A stretch of DNA of 64,000 bases from Synechocystis sp. PCC 6714 (GTDB taxonomy: Bacteria; Cyanobacteriota; Cyanobacteriia; Cyanobacteriales; Microcystaceae): contig NZ_CP007542.1 in NCBI RefSeq assembly GCF_000478825.2, forward strand, positions 124,001 through 188,000. The letters are read 5' to 3'. This document shows, in pieces, positions 48,631 to 57,575 of the stretch. The first letter of the stretch is position 1. Every line of letters begins with the position of its first letter. Both the position numbers and the translations under genes were made by a program. The notes under the pieces are model-generated. The model made no database searches. It had not been told where the DNA came from and saw only the letters and a program-made list of their open reading frames with translations.

Positions 48631-49539
48631 ATGACCATTAGCCAGTTTCGTCGGGCGGCTGAGGCAAAGAAATTTTTGATCACGGCTGAAGTTACTCCCC
48701 CCAAAGGCGGCAATCCAGAGCGGATGTTGGCGGTGGCGGCCAAACTGCGGGGCCGGGTCCACGGGGTAAATGTCACCGATGGCAGTCGAGCGGTGTTGCG
48801 GATGTCTTCCATTGCAGCCTGTGTGTTGTTGCAACAGCAAGGCATTGAAGCTATTTGTCAGATGACCTGCCGCGATCGCAATTTGATTGGGCTCCAGGGG
48901 GATTTAATGGGGGCCTATGCCCTGGGTTTACGTAATGTTCTAGCCCTAACTGGCGATCCCCTCAAAGCAGGGGACCACCCCAAAGCCAGACCTGTATATG
49001 ATTTGGAGTCTGTAAGGCTTTTAAGTTTGATCCGCTCCCTCAACCAAGGGCTAGATTTTAACCAAGCTCCTTTGCTGGACGGACGCTTAGATTTATTTCC
49101 TGGGGCGGCGGTGGACCCCCAGCTAAAAAGTTGGTCTGGTTTACAAAGTCGCTTTGAAAGGAAATTAACGGCGGGGGCCCAGTTTTTCCAGAGTCAATTA
49201 ATTACGGATTTTGAGCGCCTGGATAAATTTATGAGCCAGGTGGCGGCGGGGTGTGGCAAACCAATTTTGGCCGGCATCTTTCTCTTCAAATCGGCTAAAA
49301 ATGCTGCTTTTATCAGACGGGTGGTGCCTGGGGTCAATATTCCCGATGCTTTAATCGATCGCCTAGCCCAGGCCGAAGATCCCCTCATGGAAGGGGTGGC
49401 GATCGCCGCAGAACAGGTGAAACTAGCCAAAGAGCTATGCCAGGGTGTGCATTTAATGGCCATTAAAAAAGAAGAATTAATTCCCGAAATACTAGACCGG
49501 GCCGGTATCAAGCCCTTCGGAGAGTCCGGCAATGGGTAA
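48631..49539 (+). CDS. Methylenetetrahydrofolate reductase-like protein
   Basis: 302 residues from the ATG at 48631 (the frame is open to an ATG at 48532, whose leading residues look unrelated). MTHFR features: the N-terminal LITAEVTPPKGGNPERML, HGVNVTDGSRAVLRMSS, QMTCRDRNLIGLQGDLMGAYALGLRNVL with TGDPLKAG, and LPGVNIPDALIDRL-type close. It belongs to the flavin-dependent MetF superfamily; in cyanobacteria this variant supplies methyl-THF or a related product. Confidence is high for family, moderate for exact reaction. Confidence 0.85.
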   Translation: MTISQFRRAAEAKKFLITAEVTPPKGGNPERMLAVAAKLRGRVHGVNVTDGSRAVLRMSSIAACVLLQQQGIEAICQMTCRDRNLIGLQGDLMGAYALGLRNVLALTGDPLKAGDHPKARPVYDLESVRLLSLIRSLNQGLDFNQAPLLDGRLDLFPGAAVDPQLKSWSGLQSRFERKLTAGAQFFQSQLITDFERLDKFMSQVAAGCGKPILAGIFLFKSAKNAAFIRRVVPGVNIPDALIDRLAQAEDPLMEGVAIAAEQVKLAKELCQGVHLMAIKKEELIPEILDRAGIKPFGESGNG

Positions 49540-49556
49540 GTTCAGTTAGTCGAAAG

Positions 49557-49979
49557 TCAGTCCAGTTCTTCTTGTAATATCAATCTTTCTTGGATTTTCC
49601 TCAGCGTACAGGCCCCATTAACTGGTAGACGAGGCAAGGGCAATTCCAAATTAGGCCAGGATTCCAATTCGACACAAGGACAAAGACAACTTGGGATTTG
49701 ATGGCGAGGCAGGGGGACGGGCAAAGCGCAGCGGGCGCAGCCGACAATTTCCCAGGCGTTAGTCAAGAGGTTTTGTAAAGTTTCTTCTGTGCCTTCCAAA
49801 TAACAATCATCCCGGCTGGTGAGAATGCGTTGCCAACAATCCTCAAACGCAGAGGAAAAAACCTGACCAGCAAAAATGGGATTAGGCAAGACTATTTCAT
49901 TACTTTTGGGAAAAACAATGCCCCGGCCAAGCTGAAACCAATGACCTAAATAGTTTTTAACTTCGGTGGCATCTGCCAT
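49557..49979 (-). CDS. Conserved cyanobacterial hypothetical with cysteine pairs
   Basis: 140 residues from ATG 49979 (MADATEVKNYLGHWFQLG); the open frame extends upstream to 50189 but overlaps the cobU end. The C-terminal third has VGCARCALPVPL and SCLCPCVELE, two close Cys pairs that could bind zinc or a cluster. No TM segments. It is convergent with the metF-like gene, with 17 bases between their stops. Function unknown. Confidence 0.7.
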   Translation of the reverse strand: MADATEVKNYLGHWFQLGRGIVFPKSNEIVLPNPIFAGQVFSSAFEDCWQRILTSRDDCYLEGTEETLQNLLTNAWEIVGCARCALPVPLPRHQIPSCLCPCVELESWPNLELPLPRLPVNGACTLRKIQERLILQEELD

Positions 49980-50104
49980 TTTCAAATTATGCTTCTGAAA
50001 AATCCAGAAGTTCTCCCTGCTGTCGGCTGGCCTCCATGTTAACGATTTCTGAGTGGGAAACGGTATTTGTTTACAGGAACTTAACGATCGCCTCGGTTGA
50101 GATA

Positions 50105-50662
50105 TCATTGACTTGATGGGGGCAAAGGTTCTCCCCACCGGCGTAAATCCAGCGCGTAGCCCCCGGTAACCAAATAAACCTGACCACACAATCCCCCCAA
50201 TTGCCTAGTCAAAGCCCCTAGACGATCTCGAAAAATACGTCCTAGGGCATAGGCCGGAATCACTCCCCAGCCCGTTTCTTCGGCAACAAAAATAATTAAT
50301 CCCGGCCCCGGTTGCAGTTCTTGAACAAAGTTAATCAATGTCCGTTGCTGGGTCTGCCATTGCTCTGGGGATAATTCCAGGGTATTGGCCACCCAACCCC
50401 CCAGGGAGTCTACTAAAGCACAGGTTGCTGACGGCAAAGTTGTTAGGGTGTCAGTTAAATTCTGATCTACACATACCGTTTTCCAGTGGGACGGACGGCG
50501 GTTTCGGTGTTGTTGAATGCGGTTTTGCCAATCTGCATCAGCGGCATTTTCCTTGCCAGTGGCAATGTAGATGACTGGTTGATGGCTTTTGCTGGCAAGA
50601 TGTTCAGCCCATTCGCTTTTACCTGAACGGCTTGGGCCAGTGACGAGAATGGGAAGGGGCAT
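50105..50662 (-). CDS. cobU: Adenosylcobinamide kinase/guanylyltransferase
   Basis: 185 residues from the ATG at 50662 (a longer start at 50677 is possible). The P-loop is GPSRSGKSEWAEHLA, diagnostic of CobU, and VYIATGKENAADADWQNRI and LVDSLGGWVANTL are the second and third conserved blocks. It phosphorylates adenosylcobinamide and attaches GMP in late cobalamin assembly, fitting B12-linked regulation elsewhere in the window. Ends before the hypothetical at 49979. Confidence 0.92.
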   Translation of the reverse strand: MPLPILVTGPSRSGKSEWAEHLASKSHQPVIYIATGKENAADADWQNRIQQHRNRRPSHWKTVCVDQNLTDTLTTLPSATCALVDSLGGWVANTLELSPEQWQTQQRTLINFVQELQPGPGLIIFVAEETGWGVIPAYALGRIFRDRLGALTRQLGGLCGQVYLVTGGYALDLRRWGEPLPPSSQ

Positions 50663-50769
50663 GGAAAGACAGGGCAAAACAGAGGAGGGATTCTAGGGCA
50701 TAGCTGCCCAAAAAACGGCCCTGCCACTATAGGCTAGGATCTTTGAGTCCAGATTATCACCCACAGTGA

Positions 50770-51744
50770 ATGTATCCCCGCCGATTAAATTTTCTCAGTG
50801 CCTTCAGTCTCAGTGTGGCGATCGCCGTTGTCTATCATCAACTCTTGGGGGTTGGAGTGGCCCAACCCATTCTTCCCGGCGAGGCAGTGGAAACAGGGGT
50901 AATATCTACCGGCATATCCATTAATCTTTTCCAAGCCTTTGTGTTGGGCTTTGTTCAGGGGGCAACGGAATTTCTGCCCATTAGTAGTACAGCTCATTTG
51001 AAAGCGGTGCCCATGGCTTTGGGCTGGGGAGATCCAGGGGTGGCGTTCACCGCCGTTATCCAATTAGGAAGCATTGGAGCAGTGTTTTGGTACTTTTGGG
51101 AGGATTTAACCGGCATTGCTAAGGGGATTATCAAAGCTCTACAAACTCGTCAATACGATTCCCTCGAATTTAAATTAGGTCTAGGCATTGGTTTGGGGAC
51201 CATTCCCATTGTTTTCTTTGGACTATTAATGAAACTCTTGGTGCAGGACTTGGACAATTCCCTCTTCCGCAGTTTAAACACCATTGCGATCGCCTCTATT
51301 GTCATGGCTCTATTGTTGGCACTGGCGGAAAAATTAGGAACCCATCGCCGTCCCTTTGAAAAATTACGCTGGCAGGATGGGTTAATTATGGGCACTGCCC
51401 AAGCCCTAGCCCTCATTCCCGGAGTATCCCGCTCCGGATCCACCTTAACTGCTGGCTTATTTATCAATCTAGAGCGGGCCGCCGCTGCCCGTTTTTCTTT
51501 TTTGCTGGGCATCCCAGCCATTACCATCGCTGGTCTAGTGGAATTAAAGGGTTTACTGGACAAAAATCTCAGTAACGATGCTATTCTTCCCCTCATTGTT
51601 GGCACCATTTCCTCTGCTGTTTTTTCCTACCTGGCGATCGCCTGGCTGATTAAATTTTTGCAAAAACGCAGCACTTGGATTTTTGTTTGGTATCGCCTCA
51701 TCTTTGGAGCGGTAATCTTAATTGCTTTATCGATGGGGCTGTGA
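50770..51744 (+). CDS. uppP: Undecaprenyl-diphosphatase
   Basis: 324 residues of the BacA/UppP family. The catalytic region is FVQGATEFLPISSTAHL and the phosphate-binding segment is IPGVSRSGSTLTAGL. Eight or so TM helices. The first 50 residues are longer than in many homologues and include an extra hydrophobic stretch, perhaps a signal-like helix. It recycles undecaprenyl phosphate for peptidoglycan synthesis. Confidence 0.94.
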   Translation: MYPRRLNFLSAFSLSVAIAVVYHQLLGVGVAQPILPGEAVETGVISTGISINLFQAFVLGFVQGATEFLPISSTAHLKAVPMALGWGDPGVAFTAVIQLGSIGAVFWYFWEDLTGIAKGIIKALQTRQYDSLEFKLGLGIGLGTIPIVFFGLLMKLLVQDLDNSLFRSLNTIAIASIVMALLLALAEKLGTHRRPFEKLRWQDGLIMGTAQALALIPGVSRSGSTLTAGLFINLERAAAARFSFLLGIPAITIAGLVELKGLLDKNLSNDAILPLIVGTISSAVFSYLAIAWLIKFLQKRSTWIFVWYRLIFGAVILIALSMGL

Positions 51745-52090
51745 ACATATAACCTAAGCTCTTTCATAGAATATCAAAAACTAGGCAACTTATATGGAAC
51801 AAGAAACTCGATAGAGTATGGATTAAAGCAAATCAAGAATAAATTTAGGATGGGCAGATTTTAGAATGATGGATTACTCGCGAATAAAGAAATATTGTCG
51901 TTTCTAGTAAGACTGAGGCAGTCAGCATTTCTTTATCGAGCAGATTGTTAACGGGTGCTTAAGTTGCTCCAAAGTCTTCTCGGAAATGAATGGGATAGGG
52001 GGGAAGACTGAATTAGTTCTAGGCATATATGGCTCATAGAAATAATTTTGTGCTAAATAATTATCCAGATTGTTGATCCCGGAATAATAC
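51745..52090. other. Intergenic, contains the MITE A fragment
   Basis: Apart from the fragment described at 51884-51936 I see no gene. An open frame at 51922-52191 runs across plsY's 3' end in another frame and shows no protein-like pattern, so it is not listed. Confidence 0.5.
51884..51936. mobile_element. Partial MITE A fragment between inverted 10-mers
   Basis: Bases 51896-51923 match one end of MITE family A (TCGTTTCTAGTAAGACTGAG...); the rest is missing. The fragment is bracketed by ATAAAGAAAT (51884-51893) and its inverse ATTTCTTTAT (51927-51936), extended by CTCG on each side with a 3-base bulge. Confidence 0.65.
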
Positions 52091-52759
52091 CTAAGCAACT
52101 CCTTTTCTTTCCGGTAAAGAAGACACCTTTTCCCCCAGTTTTGGTTCTGTGCCCTGTAATATTCTTTCGATATTGCTCCGATGGCGGACAATCACATATA
52201 TTCCTGCTAGTAGGGTAAAGGAAAGGTAGGGTAAGGGGAGTTGGAGGGCTAACGCAATACCATTAACGGCGATCGCCGCCACAATGGAACTAAGGGAAAC
52301 GATGCGGGTAAAGGAAATTACTGCCAAAAAAGTTGCTAGGGTACCCAGGGCCAACCAAATATTGAGCATGAATAGTACTCCCAAGCTAGTGGCAACGGAT
52401 TTCCCCCCGGAGAAGTTGAGAAAAATAGATTTACTGTGCCCCAGCACCACCGCCACTGCAACCCCCACGGTTAACCAACTTTGCCAGCCCAGTGGTAGGG
52501 CCGGTAGCCAACCATTGGCGTAAATGCTCTGTACCAAGGCTACCGCCATTGCTCCCTTGGCGATGTCAATGGCCAACACGGCGATCGCCGCTGGTTTTCC
52601 CAAAGTACGAAACACATTGGTGGCCCCGGTGGACTTGGAACCATGGTCTCGGATATCAATACCCAACAATAACTTGCCAGCCAGATAGCCTGTGGGAAGG
52701 GAGCCCATTAAGTAGGTGACGAGCAATAAGGAAAGACAAAGCAAAGGGGCGGTGGTCAT
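52091..52759 (-). CDS. plsY: Glycerol-3-phosphate acyltransferase PlsY
   Basis: 222 residues from the ATG at 52759; the open frame continues upstream to 52930, but those residues are polar and not family-like. Five TM helices with the three PlsY motifs: MGSLPTGYLAGKLLLGIDIR with DHGSKSTGATNVFRTLGK, GHSKSIFLNFSGGKSVATSLG, and VIVRHRSNIERILQGTEPKLG. It acylates G3P using acyl-phosphate, the first step of membrane lipid synthesis. The gldG-like gene begins to the right, divergently. Confidence 0.95.
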   Translation of the reverse strand: MTTAPLLCLSLLLVTYLMGSLPTGYLAGKLLLGIDIRDHGSKSTGATNVFRTLGKPAAIAVLAIDIAKGAMAVALVQSIYANGWLPALPLGWQSWLTVGVAVAVVLGHSKSIFLNFSGGKSVATSLGVLFMLNIWLALGTLATFLAVISFTRIVSLSSIVAAIAVNGIALALQLPLPYLSFTLLAGIYVIVRHRSNIERILQGTEPKLGEKVSSLPERKGVA

Positions 52760-52933
52760 GGCAGTGGAGCAACAATGGTCAGCATTGGCGGAGCTAACAC
52801 CAATTATTTGCTGATCTGTGCCCAATGTCACCCAGTTAAAACATTTTGGTTGAACTAACAAGGGCCAAGAGAGCATTGGTGGACAACCCCTTTCGGTAAG
52901 ATACGATACGGAGGATTCACCATCAGACAACCT

Positions 52934-54745
52934 ATGGCTAGGCTTACTGCTCTATTTCGGACTTACGGGAAATACGCCTTTTTACTGGCGATCGCCTTTG
53001 GGGTAGCCGGGGCCATTGCCCTGGGGGTGACTGGGGTTATGAGTAAGCTTTACCTAAGTTTATTGGGGTTGGCCGTTATTTTTCTGCTCCTTTGGGGGGG
53101 CTGGCTCTGGCAAAGATCCCCAGGTTTTTTCGGCCGACGATCGACCCAATCCGGTGCCAATGTCATTGCTTCTACCCTGGCAGTGTTGGTGATTTTAACC
53201 CTAATTAATTACATCGCCTTTCGTTATCCGGTGTCGTGGGATTTAACGGAAAATCAACGGTTCACCCTAGCGCCCCAAAGCCAAAGTTTAGTCAGTGCCC
53301 TGGAGGAACCCCTCAAAGTTTGGATTTTTGATGACGCCCCCAGCGACCAGGACCGTAAATTATTGCAAAATTACCAGCGTTTCAGCGATCAATTCAGCTT
53401 TGAATTTGTCCATCCCGATCGCCGTCCCCAATTAGTACAAAAGTTTAATGTGCAAAATAAAGGGGATGTCTTCATTGAATATGGGGATAAAAATCAATTA
53501 GTACAGAATTTGCTTAGTTTCCAGCAACGGCAAGCCCTATCGGAAATTCAACTAACCAACGCCATTGCCAATGTCCAGCGCCAGGAAACCCCCCACATTT
53601 ATCTGGTGCAGGGCCATGGGGAGTTATCCCTCAACAATGAACCGGGGGGCATCTCGGAAGGGGCAGCGGCCCTGGAAAATCTTGGCTTTGTAGTGCAACC
53701 CCTCAATTTAGTCACCGATGGAGGGATACCCACAGACGCTGATGCAGTGATTATCGCCGGCCCTACCCGTAAGTTTTTACCCCCAGAGGTGGAAACACTA
53801 CAGCAATATACTGATCAAGGGGGGAACTTGCTGGTGATGATGGCTCCAGATGCAGATGCGGGTTTGGAAGATGTACTGGAGCCCTGGGGCGTGAGCTTTG
53901 ACCCTCGTTTGGTAATTGATCTGTCCGGGGCGGGTAGTGTGTTTGGACTTGACCCCACCGTGCCCATTTTTAATCGTTACGGGAACCATCCCATCACGGA
54001 AAAACTCCAAGGGGCGATCGCCATTTTTCCCTTGGTGCAACCCGTAGCCACAACTGAAAAACCCCAGATTGAAGCCACAACCCTAGTGGAAGCATCAGAT
54101 TTGATGTATGCCACCCAATTGATCAGTGAAGATCTCCAACCCAACCCAGAAACGGATTTGTTAGGGCCTTTCGATGTGGCGGTGGCCCTGACTAGGCAAG
54201 GAAAAGAAGCTGATTCAGTCAATGGAACAGAGACGCAAAATGAGAGTGATTCCAGTTCCGATAACCCCAGCGAAGAAATTATTCCCTCCCCTAGTCCAGC
54301 AATTTCTCCCACTCTTTCCCCTAGCCATAGTACCAATCAACCAAAGATAACGGATCAGGAAGGGGCTAATCCCAATGAAGGGAAAGAAGAATCCCCCACC
54401 GATGATGCAGCGGAAAATGGGAACAATGAAAATGACCAAGCTAAAACTGAGTCAAAGAGTTACACCCCGGAACTTCCCCCAGCCAAAATGGTAGTGGTGG
54501 GCACTACGGCTTTCGCTACCAATGCTTGGTTTAACGAAGCGGTTAATGGTGATATTTTCCTTAATAGTGTGCAATGGCTTGCGGAAAATGTGGACCAACC
54601 CCTAAGCCTAAGGGCTAAGGACCCCACAGATCGTCGTATTAACTTGGGAGTACGTCGGGCCATGGTTTTAGGCTGGCTGACCTGGGTAATTGTTCCCCTG
54701 ATTGGCATCGGGCTGGCGGTGTTTACTTGGTGGCGACAAAGATAA
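52934..54745 (+). CDS. GldG-like ABC transporter auxiliary protein
   Basis: 603 residues. Two TM helices near residues 15-35 and 38-54, a third near residue 75, a long periplasmic/extracellular region and a C-terminal TM helix (VLGWLTWVIVPLIGIGLAVF). The region from residue 100 to 360 has the GldG/DUF4350-like pattern (DLTENQRFTLAPQSQSL, VYLVQGHGELSL-like segment, and VIIAGPTRKFLPPE). A Ser/Pro/Glu-rich low-complexity insert covers residues 425-510. Such proteins usually pair with an ABC-2 permease and ATPase, which are not adjacent here. Confidence 0.8.
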   Translation: MARLTALFRTYGKYAFLLAIAFGVAGAIALGVTGVMSKLYLSLLGLAVIFLLLWGGWLWQRSPGFFGRRSTQSGANVIASTLAVLVILTLINYIAFRYPVSWDLTENQRFTLAPQSQSLVSALEEPLKVWIFDDAPSDQDRKLLQNYQRFSDQFSFEFVHPDRRPQLVQKFNVQNKGDVFIEYGDKNQLVQNLLSFQQRQALSEIQLTNAIANVQRQETPHIYLVQGHGELSLNNEPGGISEGAAALENLGFVVQPLNLVTDGGIPTDADAVIIAGPTRKFLPPEVETLQQYTDQGGNLLVMMAPDADAGLEDVLEPWGVSFDPRLVIDLSGAGSVFGLDPTVPIFNRYGNHPITEKLQGAIAIFPLVQPVATTEKPQIEATTLVEASDLMYATQLISEDLQPNPETDLLGPFDVAVALTRQGKEADSVNGTETQNESDSSSDNPSEEIIPSPSPAISPTLSPSHSTNQPKITDQEGANPNEGKEESPTDDAAENGNNENDQAKTESKSYTPELPPAKMVVVGTTAFATNAWFNEAVNGDIFLNSVQWLAENVDQPLSLRAKDPTDRRINLGVRRAMVLGWLTWVIVPLIGIGLAVFTWWRQR

Positions 54746-54770
54746 CCATGTTGTGCTCCGCTATGTTTTA

Positions 54771-54861
54771 TAGCCAATCAAAGTAAGATTGAGACGACTA
54801 AAATCTTTACCAAAGACGCTTTTAGCTCTGGTCAGTGTCTTACTTTCAATTAAATCAACTA
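54771..54861 (+). mobile_element. MITE family B, copy B3 (91 bp)
   Basis: Starts TAGCCAATCAAAGTAAG and ends AAATCAACTA, flanked by TA (54769-54770 and 54862-54863). Central hairpin ACTAAAATCTTTACC/AAAGACGCTTTTAGC. It sits just after the gldG-like gene. Confidence 0.88.
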
Positions 54862-54863
54862 TA

Positions 54864-55290
54864 ACCTCCTTTTCTCACCCTTGGCCAACACAATTAACAT
54901 GGAGATCATCATAATTTCGCTGTTGAGAAATTTATGGTTTTTCAGCCGTTTGCCAATGCTGGAAACTATTTTCATCAAGGATTTTGATTTGCCCTATCAA
55001 CCGTTCATCTAGAGCTTTAATTTCCCCTTTTATTTCTGCCTAGGAAACCTTAAGTTCGTTGAGTTTTTTTAAATGCTAACTAAAATGTCCTCTAGCTCAA
55101 TTTTAACCATGGGGTTAGGCACAGAGGGAAACCATATTGCCTAGCTAGCATACCAGTCGTTTCGGTTTGATGATTATGAGCTAAATCACCGAATGGGTAA
55201 AGTCATATTCTGGCCAAAGAAATGCCCTAAATATCTTGGCAAAGCTGACAAGTTAATCATTCCTGGGAAATTATCAGTGGCAGAGTTGGA
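54864..55290. other. Gene-poor stretch with remnants
   Basis: Apart from the degraded coiled-coil frame (54932-55110) I see no supportable gene. The sequence is AT-rich with scattered stops in all frames. Confidence 0.45.
54932..55110 (-). pseudogene. Degraded small coiled-coil gene
   Basis: Reading from the ATG at 55110, MVKIELEDILVSI ends at a stop; after a one-base frame change the text continues KKLNELKVS, a stop, then AEIKGEIKALDERLIGQIKI and ends in QHWQTAEKP. Together these resemble small cyanobacterial coiled-coil proteins. One frameshift and one in-frame stop make it a likely pseudogene. Confidence 0.5.
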
Positions 55291-55743
55291 TTAAATTCCG
55301 CCCAACTGCAAACCCACTCCAAAAATAACAAATAAAACTGATAGGGTTGTGATACCAATAATGTGAAGAGCTAAATCATTAAGCCTATCAGCTTCCAGCT
55401 TAGGAATTAGCCTTAGTCTAGCATCCAGAGCGAGAATAATTGTCAATGTTAATAAACCTAATTTGATTTCAATACCCCTGGCAATGGGATTATGATAATC
55501 AAGCCATTCTGACCAGTCCGGCAAAAATAACGATGCCAATCACAAACCAGAAATAATTTGTCCAGCCAATGCGATCAGACCAAGGGTCTCAAATCTTTCT
55601 TCAAATTGTTCAACAATGGCAATGTCCTTTTTCTTTAGGGCATCGGGCAGAAATCGGAGGGCAAGGATAAGATGCCCCCCAGTCCAAATTGTTGCTCCTA
55701 AAACATGAACGATTATCAGTAGCAATAACATTAGATGGGTCAT
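55291..55743 (-). pseudogene. CopD-like membrane protein gene with an in-frame TGA
   Basis: 150 residues in one frame from 55743 to 55291, interrupted only by TGA at 55540-55542 (codon 68). The text is MTHLMLLLLIIVHVLGATIW, then RFLPDALKKKDIAIVEQFEER, LAGQIISGL*LASLFLPDWSEW, and a second half with three TM helices. In the CopD/DUF-type family a Trp is expected at the stop, so TGG-to-TGA is the simplest explanation. Four TM helices overall; the family is linked to copper or heme membrane functions. Confidence 0.75.
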
Positions 55744-55799
55744 AGACTTAAGTTTACCCGGCGATCGTCTAGAAACTCCCTATTGAAGGTGAATAGTTA

Positions 55800-55890
55800 T
55801 AGTAGTTTCTAGTAAGGCTGAGGCAGTCAAATTCATCAAAAAGCTTGTCAATAAAGACTTAAGCAGTCTAGAAATTATTTGAAGTGACTA
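55800..55890 (-). mobile_element. MITE family A, copy A3 (91 bp)
   Basis: Begins TAGTAGTTTCTAGTAAG and ends TTGAAGTGACTA, flanked by TA (55798-55799 and 55891-55892). Intact ends. It lies between the CopD-like pseudogene and the hypothetical gene at 55960. Confidence 0.88.
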
Positions 55891-55945
55891 TAACATAGGT
55901 AGAAGATGATTGTTAAAATCAGCCCTGGATAATGCTAAAAAATTA

Positions 55946-55980
55946 CGGAGATTAGCTCAGTGGATAATTGGGTTCGAGTC
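55946..55980 (+). other. tRNA-like D-arm/T-arm sequence
   Basis: GGAGATTAGCTCAGTGGATAA followed by GGGTTCGAGTC looks like tRNA D-arm and T-arm consensus in the right order, but the anticodon arm and a matching 3' acceptor are missing. It could be a deletion remnant of a tRNA or chance. Confidence 0.35.
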
Positions 55981-56415
55981 AAAGGAGTTGTTAAGGCTGG
56001 CTATGGAGTGGCATCAGGTTGCTCCGGCAATCAGCGCTTTCCCAAAGGCACTCTGGCAATGCAAAAACCTTTTTTTGAGAAGTGTGGTTTAAATTTAGAT
56101 GATTATTATTTAGGAACAATTAATTTAAGCATTGCTCCGCATCAATATAAAATAAGGCAAGCTAGATATACCTTTAGGCAAGTTAAGTGGTCAATTAAGG
56201 ACCAAGCGGAAGATTTTTCTTTTTTTGATTGTCGCATTATTACTACTAATGCAACAATTATTAATGGATTAATTTATTATCCTCATCCTGAAACCAAACC
56301 TGAACATTATCAACCGCCGGATATCCTAGAGATTATGACAAATTTTATCCCCAATTTACACTACGATGATGAATTAATCCTTGAAGTTTGTTCCCACCAA
56401 ATTGAAATTAGTTAA
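55960..56415 (+). CDS. Hypothetical protein, possible riboflavin-kinase-like (DUF120) fold
   Basis: 151 residues from GTG 55960, with CGGAG nine bases upstream. GYGVASGCSGNQRFPKGTLAM near the N-terminus, CGLNLDDYYLGTINLSIAPHQ, and FFDCRIITTN with a C-terminal LHYDDELILEVCSHQIEI. The pattern resembles proteins with a CTP-dependent riboflavin kinase-like barrel, but this is a weak resemblance. The start overlaps a tRNA-like stretch (55946-55980). Confidence 0.65.
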   Translation: MDNWVRVKGVVKAGYGVASGCSGNQRFPKGTLAMQKPFFEKCGLNLDDYYLGTINLSIAPHQYKIRQARYTFRQVKWSIKDQAEDFSFFDCRIITTNATIINGLIYYPHPETKPEHYQPPDILEIMTNFIPNLHYDDELILEVCSHQIEIS

Positions 56416-56884
56416 GTGTTTTAATTCACTGAATCTGTGTGCATAATTCGATAATATACAGAAGCAAACTTTAATGGTGTACTTTCTTCTTGGGAAAATG
56501 TCTCTAAGATGGCTTATTCATAAGTGAATTAGGCTTTGCCTTCAGAAAATTACCATCTCTAGGAAAGAAAAAGGCATGGTGATTATTAGTACAAAGCAAT
56601 CAATCTTAGCCCTGAATACTAAAACCTCAACTTTGGCGATCGGGGTTAGCTTTGTCCGGCTACCCTATGCTTTTTTCCCAATGCATATCCCGAGCAACTC
56701 TACATTCAAGTGTGGGCTATTCATCAAGAAATTAACAAGCAAAACTTAGATAACGGCATCGGTTTTTCGTCTTTTAATGGGTTGTCCAGCTAGCAGGAGA
56801 TCTACCTAGGCGAGGTATTTTCATCAGGCCATAGCCCATAACTATAGTCAGATAACCCCTACTGACAAGATTAGGAAAGAATTA

Positions 56885-56975
56885 TAGTCATTTCAAATAA
56901 TTTCTAGACTGCTTAAGTCTTTATTGACAAGCCTTTCGGTGAATTTGACTGCCTCAGTCTTACTAGAAACGACTA
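56885..56975 (+). mobile_element. MITE family A, copy A4 (91 bp)
   Basis: Starts TAGTCATTTCAAATAATTTC and ends CTAGAAACGACTA, flanked by TA (56883-56884 and 56976-56977). Nearly identical to A1. Confidence 0.88.
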
Positions 56976-57213
56976 TATCCCTCTTCCGTCGATCTCGGAA
57001 ACAAATTTAAACTTGAATCGCTGAGGCTCTTACCAGGTATGTCTCTCAGGATTATTTGAAGAGAAAAAATAGGAGATGGAATTTTTATTGGGTACGATCC
57101 CTAAAACCTATGCTATCAAAGAGTTTTGGTGATTTGGTCTGAAATTTCCTGCTCAGACTGACGAAAGAGGGATATTTGGAGATGCCACAATCCAGGAAGA
57201 TTGACCGTTAGTT

Positions 57214-57392
57214 AATGAAGAAGTTTCTAGCCAAATTATCCAAAGTAATCACAACTGGAAAGCAGATAATTTATGATGCTACCAATGCCCAAAAATCCTG
57301 GCATAATCAATTGTTTGAGTCGTTTTACCAATCTAAATATTATTGGTTAACAACTGCAAAAACCACTAGAAGTTTGCTATGGCATTGAGGGA
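57214..57392 (+). pseudogene. Remnant of a small P-loop kinase-like gene
   Basis: VNEEVSSQIIQSNHNWKADNL in one frame continues, after a shift, as TTGKQIIYDATNAQKSWHNQ and LFESFYQSKYYWLTTAKTTR in another, ending at a stop. The YDATN block is typical of AAA_33 kinases. At least one frameshift makes it non-functional. Confidence 0.45.
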
Positions 57393-57575
57393 GCTGTCTT
57401 AACCATTTCGCTCCTTGCCATAGGGCAAAAACTGAATTTTCTGTTGGTTTGTCCGACGATGCAGTACTGGAAAAGCTTTTTTCTTTAGCAGTATTGCAAA
57501 GAAAGTATTTTGTATAACTGAACTTGTTTGATGTTGGTCAAGCAATGATCCCAAAAGAGGTTGCTGTGCCCAAAG

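Larger units (their letters stand above)
56416..57575. other. Non-coding stretch with MITE A4 and gene remnants
   Basis: No intact gene. It holds MITE A4 (56885-56975) and, near 57214-57392, a fragment reading TTGKQIIYDATNAQKSWHNQ. That resembles small P-loop kinases of the AAA_33 type (VIYDATN motif), broken by stops and a frame change. Otherwise AT-rich with no recognisable content. Confidence 0.55.

Noticed and set aside
51922-52191. Open frame of 89 codons over the plsY 3' end
   Set aside because: Overlaps plsY in another frame, and part of it lies in the MITE fragment; composition is not protein-like.
55540-55542. Selenocysteine at the TGA of the CopD-like gene
   Set aside because: No SECIS-like hairpin follows, and Trp, not Cys, is expected at the site.
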